Shown here in pieces: positions 23,965-32,370 of a DNA stretch of 64,000 nt (positions are counted from its first letter, which is position 1; each line of letters begins with the position of its first letter). Made by a program: the position numbers and the translations under genes. This DNA comes from Hermodice carunculata (lineage: Eukaryota > Annelida > Polychaeta > Eunicida > Amphinomidae). The notes below the pieces were generated by a model, which did not search any database, was not told where the DNA came from, and was given only the letters and a program-made list of their open reading frames with translations. The stretch covers positions 1,814,310 to 1,878,309 of the forward strand of contig CAXHWN010002588.1 in the NCBI GenBank assembly GCA_964020975.1, read 5' to 3'.

Positions 23965-24144
23965 TACAGTGAAACCTCCCTATACCTAACACCCTTGGGA
24001 CCGGAAGCAAAGTGTTCAGTATAGTGACGTGTTCTGTACAGGGAAGTTTGATAGCATTGAAAGAATGTATTTGGGACCGAAAATGGTGTTCAGAATAGAG
24101 GTGTTCGGTATACGGAGGTGTTCGGTATGAGAGGTTTTACTGTA
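23965..24144. mobile_element. ~180-bp MITE with TACAGT ends
   Basis: Terminal inverted repeats are TACAGTGAAACCTCC (23965) and GAGGTTTTACTGTA (24131-24144). The interior repeats 'gtgttcggtata', as in the many short elements with this end type in invertebrate genomes. The outermost TA could be the target duplication of a Tc1/mariner-type transposase; that is inference. Confidence 0.75.
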
Positions 24145-24449
24145 TTGCCATTGTTACAATAGGGATTGCAGGGAATCATACAATAGTGGTGACTGTAATA
24201 TAAAATCACTATATTATTATCAATAAAGCTCTAAAATTGGGTTTCATGGCTTCAATACAGTACAATATACAGAAAATGTGAAATCGTGAGAGTAAATATA
24301 TACTTGTATGTATGCTTTGTTTTTCCCCCTTAAAACAACCAGAAGTAACGACAACATGCCGAAATATTATCTCCAGAAGCTAAAGATAAATTTAGGACAT
24401 GTTGTATATTTCTGTATGGTGGGGTAATGAAAACTCCTAAAATGTAGCT

Positions 24450-25290
24450 CTTTTTGGGAGGTGGCCGCTCTCCTGATGCTCTGACATGTTACACTGAAAT
24501 TCATGGACCTTGAAGTGTGTGATATCGGGTAATAAAGATTCATGTACCCATTACAAAGTCAACAACGCTACTCCCGTTGTAATGACAACACGTATAGTTA
24601 CCACCTAGATCTCCTAACATTCTACCGTTCAATATTCTAAGACTTGCGGAAATACACAAATCAAGAAGGGCATGACCTTGGGTGCAAACTACCTTATCCT
24701 GGCTGTTTCTGTGCATAATTTGGTCATCATCGCAGAATTACATGTTTTAATCAACAGCGTACCTATCCGTATCGTTCTCTATCAAGTCGAGCTGTGTACC
24801 AGTACGAGAATTAAAATCACCTGTGAGCATAACTTTTCCTTGCATCGAAAATTTTGTGATATCTTGATATAGATACTTGAAGACACTGTATTCTTGTCTT
24901 GCCGAACAGGTAGAATTTCTGGGGGACGCACATACTACCCCTTAATAAATGTCAGATTCTTAATGGAAAAAAAAATCTTAAGCTGTACCCAAGCAAGATC
25001 AGGTGTCTCACTTTTGATCAATTTCACACTATTTTTGAATTTCATTTCGTACTCATACAATCAGTCCTCCTGAAAGCTTTTTAACATTATGATGTTTAGT
25101 TCTTGAGGGCATAAAGGAAATATAGCCAGCTACTGATATATTTGTGGTGCTGTCGACATGAGATTCACGTACGACGATGATATCAAATTGACTAATTTGT
25201 TTGCATATTTCTGGATCTTCAGTTTAGTTAGAGAACCAGTGTTGCCATCCTTCACCCCTCCAAAATTCCAATGACAAATAGTGCAACTTC
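24450..25290 (-). pseudogene. LINE-R ORF2: APE-type endonuclease
   Basis: Pieces in several frames give the APE endonuclease order: CTICHWNFGGVKDGN with its Asn (about 25280-25230), IQKYANK then FDIIVVRESHVDSTTNI carrying the metal-binding Glu (about 25200-25130), GGLIVWVRNEI, RPPEILP, VMLTGDFNSRTGTQ (about 24835-24795, the GDFN box) and NGSSVVDFVMG (about 24570). APE nicks target DNA to prime reverse transcription. Several frameshifts and stops interrupt it, so it is more decayed than ORF1. The terminal SDH box is not clear. Confidence 0.7.
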
Positions 25291-25815
25291 TAGACTTCAC
25301 TGAATGCATTGGAATGCTTCAATGACTGATACAGAGATGTACATATTGTGTGACATAGAAACATTATGCGCTTGTGTCCATATGGACTCAAAATACCGAG
25401 AATGAATTCTATAATGTCAGCATGTATTAACAGTAAATATAAAGGTAAAAAACAGTCAACATAGCACAGGCTTTTTAACTCATCTGTGGTATAAAGTATA
25501 CAGTGTACAAAAATAGTGGTAATAATGATAAAGTGTACAAAAATAATGATAATAATAGAATCTACTACTACTTGAAGTGGAAGGACTGCATGTATTCAAG
25601 TTAAAACCTGCATCACTGATGTTATGGATTTCAAGTGACATTGTGTGCATTGCACATTAGAACCAAGTTAATAAATTCTTGGGCAACATACCTTACATTA
25701 TCGGTAAGGAGGTATTATGTTGATTATCCTAGCACTTTGTAATTTCAACATTTAAACCACATTGACCATTCATCTAGTATAGTCAAATGTGGCACCAATT
25801 CGGTCAGTAATTGTT

Positions 25816-26338
25816 CTAACTTGCAAATATAGCTTGTACTTGTCGTTTAATATTAGCTGATAGGATTTTAGTGCCTGTAGCATTGAGATGTGATTTATCT
25901 CCATAGAACAGCGCGATTGGTACTCCATTCTGCCCAAGACCAGAGTTGTCTACAAGTGTTACAAAATCTTTGTCGAACATTGTTGTGTCCATCATTACAT
26001 TGACAAGGTTGGTGTCCATTTTCCCTTTCCGGTCATCAGCCCTAGGTGGAGCCAATGACTCTGTTACTGTCAAATTCGATAAGTGTAGAACAGCCAACTA
26101 CTGCTACTTTCTTTTTCTTTTGCCTTTGGTCACATTCTTCTCCGGTGCCTGCTTGCTTTTTCTGTACATTCCTATTACTTGGTACACCTGCCTTCTTGTG
26201 TGGTTGTGCGGAGGCATCCTTGTCTGTCTCCGTGTCAGATTCCTCAGGATCCACAGCCATACCGATTCTGGGTACTAATTCCAGTATTTGATGTATTTTC
26301 CTCACGTTTTGCTGGCTTGGCTGTGTACTTAGGAACAT
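25816..26338 (-). pseudogene. LINE-R ORF1 C-terminus: SGNH (GDSL) hydrolase-like remnant
   Basis: After a Lys/Gln-rich stretch (26338-26110), KKKKVAVVGCSTL resembles SGNH block I (VVGDS), with Cys in place of the expected Asp. In the next frame (26097-25816) FVTLVDNSGLGQNGVP and FYGDKSHLNATGTKIL resemble the final SGNH block, with the Asp and His of DxxH. The middle blocks (Gly, Asn) are missing, so there is either an internal deletion or strong decay. Esterase-like domains of this kind occur in CR1 ORF1 proteins. The frame ends cleanly with KRQVQAIFAS and a stop at 25816, taken as the ORF1 end. Confidence 0.6.
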
Positions 26339-26409
26339 GAAATGGATCAGAAGACTTTGTATTTCCTGTTGATTGAGAACTTAGGGGGAGCTCACACATT
26401 TTCTAGATT

Positions 26410-27174
26410 TGATTGCAGAACTTATCACCCAGCTGTATAAGTGCGGCTATGCTTTTGTCTTTCTCCTCTGCCAGTTGTTTCCTAGTTATATCATGTCTGT
26501 CTGTAAGCGCCACCAATCCAGCTGGGCATTGTGGTAGATCATTTTGGCTAATGGGCTTTAACCTGCATATCATGTTGTCTAGTAAGTTGAGCCTGATGTG
26601 CCTGGGTTGTATGCAACAGTCGCTTTATGTGCTTGGTCTGCTCTTCTGCCATTTGAAGTTTGTATTTGTCTTGACTGGACTCAAGAGCAGTGTTAACAGG
26701 CTGAGATGTAGTATTTTCATTTTTATGTTTGAGCAGTTCGGTTTTTTTCCCTCAATAATTTTTTTGCATTTTTTCATTTTCTTTCATTGCTGACTCTTTT
26801 TCTTTCACAAGTGTTTTATTTTCGCTTTCAAGTGTTGTGATTTGGCGTTTATGTCTCTTGACTTCCTTTTCTAATGTGGCTATTTGGGTGCTTAGCTTGT
26901 CATTTTCGGACTGGGTGAGAGACTCCGCCACTTTTCCCTCCAAACGTGCCAGCATATTGTATACATCCTCTGGGTAAAAGACCCTTTGGCTCCGGGTGCC
27001 TTTGTTTTGTGTCTCTACACTGGCTTGTGTTGTGTTGTTTTGTATCTCTACACTGGCTCGTGTGGCAATCGAGCTGTGTTGTGTCTCATCAATGGCTGTG
27101 TTGGTATTTGTCTGTGTAAGGTGCTTTATCCTTTCAGGAACTTTGCCTAAATCCGTGCATTTTTCACAAGTGTA
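26410..27174 (-). pseudogene. LINE-R ORF1 coiled-coil region
   Basis: The frame that ends the PHD finger runs on through a polar linker and RVFYPEDVYNMLARL into a heptad-rich segment (26955-26752): LSTQIATLEKEVKRHKRQI, TTLESENKTLVKEKESAM. Past an A-run near 26765 another frame continues with KYKLQMAEEQTKHIKRLL and HDITRKQLAEEKDKSIAAL. This coiled coil probably multimerises ORF1p, as in other LINE ORF1 proteins. At least one frameshift separates its two halves. Confidence 0.65.
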
Positions 27175-27726
27175 CTAGTGTCTAGTTGTAGCCAGCCAGA
27201 CGTACTGATATGGAGGTAGTTTTGTGCACTCTGCATAGACCCACCCGTCACATTTATCACAATGGATCATATCATTCGAGTCAGGCTCCCTACAACAGGT
27301 ACAGTTCCCCATTGATCTACATTCAAAGAATTGATCCTTCTCACCTAACTGGGGTTCCTTAGCTGTGTGAGTGTCCTTGGTTGTGTCTGTGTTGTGATCA
27401 ACAACTTCGGTAGTTTCTCTGTCATTTACTGCAAGTAAACTTGCTTCTGTTATTTTGTTTGTCCCAAGTGTTGACTGTGTGCTGCCAGTGGATGTGTTGG
27501 TAAGAGCCTGCTCAGGTGTTGCATTTGCATCAACCTCTTTCTGCCAACTGCCCTTAGCCATCTTGTCAGCTATTTCATTGCCTTCAACACCCGAGTGGCC
27601 AGGCACATGCACCCAAGTCAGGATGTATTCCTCACATTTTGACACAAGTTCATCTAGGGTAACCCACAGATCTTTGTTAGCTACTGATTCCTTGTTGGCA
27701 TTCCTCCAACCATTTTTTCCAGCCAT
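27175..27726 (-). pseudogene. LINE-R ORF1: RNase H1 C-terminal part and PHD finger
   Basis: Residues 5-60 complete the RNase H1 fold: GWRNANKESVANKDLW, then TWVHVPGHSGVEGNEIAD with the catalytic His44 and Asp54. A Thr/Ser-rich linker follows (about 62-130). Residues 136-170 form a PHD finger: NCTCC, HCDKC, GWVYAEC. A TAG at 27175 interrupts the frame, but the same frame goes on with YTCEKC, the last Cys pair of the finger. The usual His in GWVH is Tyr here. PHD fingers read histone H3 tails; in LINE ORF1 the role is unproven, perhaps chromatin targeting. Only one stop and one A-run frameshift break this part, so the copy is not very old. Confidence 0.8.
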
Positions 27727-27994
27727 TGATCCAGATAGTGATTCCCTTGACTACATAATCACTGTCCGAAGTAATGATCACATTCTGTACCCTCTGTGAT
27801 GAACATTGCTGTACCGTTACAATGGCAGCCATTAGTTCAGCTCTGTTGTTTGTTTGTCTTTCTGTGTTCCGCAGCCTTTGTGATACGTTATTTGGATGAT
27901 TAAAGTCCCAATATACTCCATAATCTGCTTTGGCCCTTACAGTGTCACCATTCTTGGTACAGGAACCATCTATGTAGACAGTCTGTTTCTCCAT
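27677..27994 (-). pseudogene. LINE-R ORF1 N-terminus: RNase H1 domain, first part
   Basis: The frame opens with a Met and immediately gives VYIDGSCTKNG (catalytic Asp9), then RQTNNRAELMAA (Glu53), IITSDSDYVVKGI (Asp77) and INGWKK. These are three of the four metal-binding acidic residues of RNase H1, with spacing like the cellular enzyme. The frame breaks at an A-run just after GWKK; the frame one base over continues the domain (27726-27175). RNase H1 degrades RNA in RNA-DNA hybrids. In a LINE it would help second-strand synthesis, but it normally follows the RT rather than heading ORF1. The start choice is supported by the fold beginning at residue 6. Confidence 0.8.
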
Positions 27995-28240
27995 AATTCA
28001 CAACAGAAATTTAATTTGAATTTGCCACACTGAAAGTTACCGCAGATAGTACCGTTCGATACAGAAGAACAAATCAATAAAGAAAACAGAGATGCATACC
28101 AATATTGCTACTCTCTATTGTTGCACCCGTTGTTTAAATTCGCCGTCCAGTAGTTTCACAGAAGTTAATGGCATTTAATCATGGTTTTCCATCACAGAAT
28201 TGCAGCGATATCTACCTCGCATGTAAACACTCCACCATCT
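27995..28240 (-). promoter_or_regulatory. Putative LINE-R 5' leader/promoter
   Basis: The region just upstream of the RNase H1 Met on the minus strand has no coding content and begins near ACAAGATGGTGGAGTG. AAGATGG-type starts resemble YY1-binding 5' ends known from some LINE promoters. This assignment is inference only; no second copy is present to fix the true 5' end. Confidence 0.35.
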
Positions 28241-28317
28241 TGTAGGGGATATTCAGTGATATCCTATTAAAGGCATGTGGAAGTATTGCTATTATTGGGA
28301 AAAAGGCTTGGAATGAT

Positions 28318-28967
28318 TCAGAATATCGCCAAATTAATGTCGAGCGATAGGTTATTCCAAAGGTAAATGCAGGAAGAGAGGAAGGAGTCACCGTAACGTT
28401 TGGATCTGAATTTTATCTGTCTAATATTGAGGCGGTTACGCAAGTTAAGATTAGTGGTAAGGCCGGTGTGACGAGGTACTAGGTCATATAAGTACCTAGG
28501 AGTCAATTTATTGACCATCTTATAAAAAAGGTACAAGTTTGTGATATTTACGTCTATAAAGTTTGCCAACCCAGCTCCGATAAAAGGAGACGGGGTGTGT
28601 GCTTCAAGGCACCAGAACAAATCTGGGCAGCTTCATACTGAACGGCCTCGAGAGATGATGACAAGCCGTCCGTACAATGATCAAGGAGTAAACAACTATA
28701 TTCAAAGATAGGCCGTATCATTGTTCTATGCAAACGCACATGGACTTTGCAGGATAGTTTGTTTTTCAGGCTGCATCGTTGGCAAGATTTATTGACACAA
28801 GTAATATGGGAATGACTTGATAAATTATGTGAAAGTGTAATTCCTGTGTGTTTTTTGCTCCAAGTATTGCAGTGTTTCCATAAAGAGAGGTGGGTGAGCC
28901 GGTTTGTCTTTTTGGGAAGAAGAGAAAAACAGATAAGGATTTGATTGCATTGAAAGTCGCTCGCCAA
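28318..28967 (-). pseudogene. LINE-C thumb and C-terminal region
   Basis: The 28967-28554 frame has SCQRCSLKNKLSCKVHVRL followed by YSCLLLDHCTDGLSSSLEAV, EAAQICSGALKHTPRLLL and SELGW, a classic LINE post-RT segment. The 28620-28318 frame continues with NLYLFYKMVNKLTPRYLYDL, NLRNRLNIRQIKFRSKRYGD and IYLWNNLSLDI. The two frames overlap out of register, showing a frameshift near 28.6 kb. The stop at 28318 is close to the 3' end. Confidence 0.8.
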
Positions 28968-29017
28968 AGTTTGCCCCGGGCATGTATCCTGCCGAGGTTG
29001 GTATAGATACGTTTAGC

Positions 29018-29736
29018 TTAAGTATTATGAGTATGGGCAATTTCAATAATGCTGGTGCCATCGGCAAAGAGTTTGATATCACAGGCTATGCCGTCCGTGA
29101 TGTCATTTATAAAAACAAGAAAGAGCAGAAGGCCAAGAATGGGGCCTTTTTGGTACACCAGCTCCAACAGGTAACTGCTGATGAAATCCGAGGTGGGATC
29201 TGTGAAGCTAAGTTGTTTTAGCTTGAACAAGGGACCCTCATGCCATTCCCGGTCAAATGCTGTTGACATGTCAAAGAAAACCATCTGTACTTCTTTGCTT
29301 AGTTTGAGTCCGTTGTAAATGTTGTCTAGGATAGAAACGAGCTGATTTATAGTGGAGTCCTTTGCTTTGAAGCCAGAGTTTTTAGTGGTAAGGAAGTTTT
29401 TTGTTCTTAAGTACTCCTAAAAGACGTTATATGGTAGGCGTTCGAAAACGTTTGAAACGTTAAACATCAAGCAAATGAGCCGATAGTTTTTCTTAGATTG
29501 TTTATCATTCTTCTCAAAACCTTGATAGACGTTGGATCTTTTCCAGGGAAGTGGTAATACGGTAAGGAGTGGTTAAAGAGTTTAGTGAGAGGGCAACAGA
29601 TTCCAAAAGCAGTATTTTTTAAGAAGATATTTCGTGTATTGTCAGGCCCGCAGGCAGAACAAGTTTTAATTGATAGTAATGTTTCGTGACCACGGATCGG
29701 CCGGGTCTCGAACCAGCAACTTTCGACACCAACCAC
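29018..29736 (-). pseudogene. LINE-C reverse transcriptase core
   Basis: CGPDNTRNIFLKNTAFG (29736-29467 frame) is the RT entry block. Then MVFFDMSTAFDREWHEG (motif A), GPILGLLLFLVFINDITD (motif B) and IKLFADGTSIIE (motif C) follow in the 29284-29018 frame. Motif C reads ADG where ADD is required, so the palm is inactive even where the frame is open. The sections around motif B are out of frame or deleted. Confidence 0.8.
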
Positions 29737-30010
29737 CTAGCCGAAAATGAGAAACGCACATACCAACTGTACCAAATCCCCATTCCTAAAAAAGAATGGT
29801 TTAATGGAGGCAGGTATGCGTGAATGCCATAATCGACACGGCCCAGTTCATTGTATTTATTCCAGTACAAGTACTGTGTTCGGAGTTGTCCCATATCGGG
29901 GACTGTACATATGTAAGTCCACCAGCATCAAGGGAGCACTGGAAATATATATGTTTTGTGACCACAGAACGGCCGGGTCTCGAACCAGCAACTTTCGGCA
30001 CCAACAACCT
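29680..30010 (-). mobile_element. tRNA-derived SINE, tandem/dimeric, inside LINE-C
   Basis: On the minus strand the A box reads TGGTACAGTTGGTATGTGCG (29774-29755) and the B box GGTTCGAGACCC (29714-29703). A second B box lies at 29986-29975, 272 bp upstream on that strand, with the same flanks (gttgctggttcgagacccgg, tgtggtcac). The body between them contains a short hairpin (aaccattctttt / aggaatgggg) and a cagtccccgatatggg segment. A related copy is at 60560-60800. RNA polymerase III would transcribe it if the boxes work; it depends on a LINE for movement. Confidence 0.75.
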
Positions 30011-30221
30011 TAAGACTTTTTTTTAACCTTGACAGTGTCCATTTGAAACATGTTCAGGCGAGCATCAGTCCTATGGGAGAGAGTGGGGAGAGGTTGCGGG
30101 TTATCTTGTTGCGGGAATTTGCATATTGGTTGGCAAAATGTGTATTGAAGCTTTCATACTTTTCGATGATACTTGATATAATCCTCCCGTTGTCAAAAAG
30201 CGGTGGCGTGTATTGATGGAT

Positions 30222-30548
30222 TTACTTAGGCTCCACCATTTTTTGGATTAATATCTGTAGAGTCAAGACCGGAACGAAGTTTTTCAAAATGGGAAATAAT
30301 AAACTGTTTAATAGCATTTGCCGTGAGGTTAAGCTTCTTTTAATAAATAATGGGAGAATCTTGGGGGAAATGAGAAAAGTGTAGATTCTAGGCTGACAGG
30401 AGAGTCTCTTACACATGTTCCAGGCACGGATCTGCTGTCTCATGAGTCTGTTGATATACATATTTAACCATGGTTTATCTTTAGGCCGAGTTATTATATA
30501 TCGGGACAGAATAAATTGTTTGCAAATGTCAAGAAACAGATCAGACAA
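30222..30548 (-). pseudogene. LINE-C endonuclease-RT linker
   Basis: KDKPWLNMYINRLMRQQIRA followed by WNMCKRL is the conserved linker that in these LINEs reads 'PW.t..I..L...R.RAw...k'. The later part of the frame is basic and hydrophobic without further identity. Decay or shift before the RT is evident. Confidence 0.65.
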
Positions 30549-31199
30549 GACCAGTAAGATACAGTTTTATCAATGAAATCAAAGACTTTTAAACCCATAT
30601 CCCATGGAGTATCTTGCAGGGTTCTGCTAAGGTTATAAAAGTCGGTCCCCTAGTAACCCCAGAATGTTCGTTTGAAAGGTCGGTCTTTGTGGTTCAGAAG
30701 GGAGAAGGAAAAAAAGATAACAGCATGATCAGATGTAGAAATGGGTAGTAGTATAACCGGATTTAAAACAAAACCAGAACAATCGGTAATCATAAGGTCC
30801 CGTAACCTTTCAGAGAACTCGGAAACGCGGGTCGGTCGGGGGCGGGGGGACTTCCATGTGTAGGATTGTATTGGGTATGTGACACGGGAAAGGCCCTGTT
30901 TTCATTACTGCCAGGATTAGAAAAGCCCCCCCCCCCCCTCAAAAAAAATGTACACAGCTGGATTGGGATAGGGGTAACAATTAATTGAGTGAACTGGAGA
31001 TATAGGATATAATTAGTAAGTTCTTAGGGGGGGGGGGATTTTTGTGGGAAGTAAGAATATGCTAAAACTTGTTGAAAATTAGAATGTTGGTCTCCAGAAT
31101 TCACCAGGATGCAACAATGCAGCACTCCTTTCAACACATTACAGAATTAAGAAAGGGTACCTTTTTACACCTGGTGCAGGATTAAGATAGGGTATTGTA

Positions 31200-31800
31200 T
31201 AAAAATGTCCGAGGCACACACCCACTCTAATGTTGATTTTTGCCCCCCCCCCCCCGTCACGTGGTCCGGAAATAGGTTGACACAAATTGTTTTGCGTGAC
31301 GACGTTAAAAAAGACGCGGACCAAGTTGACTGTTATTGTGGATGGAGTCGGAGGACTGGCACCGATCATTGAAATCACCAGTAAGTATAAGGATATGTGG
31401 ATTGAGTACTAATGCAGTGGATATAGAATCAGAGAGAGTATCAATAAATAGTTCTTTTTCAGCTGCAGACTGACCAGGAGGGCAATAATACGCGCCTATA
31501 AGTACCATATCATTTGTAGATGTGATTTCAATCCAGATGCATTTACTGTTGAGCGATTCGAGATCAGTAGGTTTGGTGAAAGGTAAATGGTTTTTGACAT
31601 AAAGTGCGACACCGCCGCCGTTGCCTGATTCTCGATCCTTGCGTAAGGGAGGTTGGAAACCATCATTAATCAAGAGATCGTTAGGAAATTAAAGCTAGTG
31701 TCGAGCCAAGTTAGGAAATTAAAGCTAGTGTCGAGCCAAGTTTCAGAAAGAGTAATAACATCAATTTTCTCGGTCTGAGCCAGGGAGTGAAGTTGATCAA
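31200..31800 (-). pseudogene. LINE-C APE endonuclease
   Basis: DVITLSETWLD (about 31767-31735) holds the metal-binding Glu. It is followed by a perfect 10-codon tandem duplication. The frame at 31673-31305 continues with DGFQPPLRKDRES, GGGVALYVKNHLPF, MVLIGAYYCPPG and ILILTGDFNDRC, the usual APE order. A further fragment, QNNLCQPI, lies near 31290. The C-terminal SDH box was not identified. Function is target-site nicking; this copy is interrupted. Confidence 0.8.
31681..31740. repeat. Perfect 30-bp tandem duplication in LINE-C endonuclease
   Basis: Two identical 30-base units abut exactly (31681-31710 and 31711-31740). In the minus frame each encodes TWLDTSFNFL, so the duplication is in phase with the APE domain right after its catalytic SET box. 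Confidence 0.97.
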
Positions 31801-32148
31801 GTTTACCTTCTTTTTTAATGCTGCGTACCGACAGATCGAAAAAGTTTCCAATGCTTTGTCAGTTGGCCCTGGGTTGGGGTGAATGTCAGAGAAATGAGCT
31901 TTGTACAAAGTTATAGTAATATGGCGCAGGTTCCGAAAGACTTCAAGAACCGGTATGAGGGACAGGAATGTTAGAAAGCAGAACGAGGAAATTACTTCAT
32001 CGTGACAATTAGCCATAAAGATGTGCATGTCCACATCCAAATCACAAACAGTATAACAGGATAGTCCAATCACCGGTCTGTACTGTTGTAAACATATACC
32101 CGTTATGAAGGTTCTTGGAGGGGAAGAGAAATCACATTCATTGGACAC
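31711..32148 (-). pseudogene. LINE-C leader peptide and 2A-like motif
   Basis: A frame of 145 codons has a Cys-rich N-terminal part, then a hydrophobic stretch (FCFLTFLSLIPVLEVF, about residues 58-73) and HFSDIHPNPGP at about residues 86-96. Canonical 2A peptides are D-V/I-E-x-N-P-G-P and make the ribosome skip the Gly-Pro bond. Here His replaces Glu, so activity is uncertain. 2A-like motifs just before the APE domain are known in non-LTR elements of several invertebrates. After the motif, APE sequence resumes in another frame (SVRSIKKEGKLDQLHSL, then DVITLSETWLD with the catalytic Glu). Confidence 0.75.
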
Positions 32149-32370
32149 CTTGGGACGTAAACGTACATTGCTCGATGCATGTATCTAGGAACAGTAGTAT
32201 CAATTGTATACACTTTTAGACAGACATGGGAAAACGCAAAACAAGTGAGCAGCAGCGCAAAAAGTACAAAAGGCCCGTACATGGCGCAAAATGTACAATG
32301 ATACACAGTATTTCCAAGAGTTTTTAGAGCTGCTGCTAACAATAAACTATGACTGAAAAGCAATGTAACT

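Larger units (their letters stand above)
24450..28240 (-). mobile_element. LINE-R: non-LTR element with RNase H1-PHD-SGNH ORF1 and APE ORF2
   Basis: Read on the minus strand: a ~245-bp 5' leader (28240-27995) beginning near ACAAGATGGTGGAGTG; ORF1 (27994-25816) with RNase H1, PHD finger, coiled coil and an SGNH-like end; a ~520-bp gap; then an APE endonuclease (about 25290-24450). No RT follows: the element stops at about 24.45 kb against unrelated sequence, so the 3' part was lost, which is the reverse of usual LINE truncation and implies a later deletion or rearrangement. PHD and esterase ORF1 domains are known in CR1/L2-type elements. An RNase H1 domain at the start of ORF1 is the unusual part. 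Confidence 0.75.
28260..32370 (-). mobile_element. LINE-C: CR1/L2-like element with 2A-like motif, invaded by a SINE
   Basis: In minus-strand order: a hydrophobic leader region (about 32363-31920), the 2A-like SDIHPNPGP (31890-31864), an APE endonuclease (about 31800-31200), a linker (30548-30222), an RT in fragments (29736-29467 and 29284-29018) and a thumb/C-terminal region (28967-28318). A tRNA-derived SINE lies between linker and RT. All parts keep family order over about 4 kb, so the copy was close to full length before decay. Frameshifts are frequent: at least six frames are needed to cover it. Confidence 0.85.

Noticed and set aside
29690-29775. A functional tRNA gene
   Set aside because: A and B boxes are present, but the sequence between and around them does not fold as a tRNA and the unit is repeated with a SINE body, so it is a tRNA-derived SINE.
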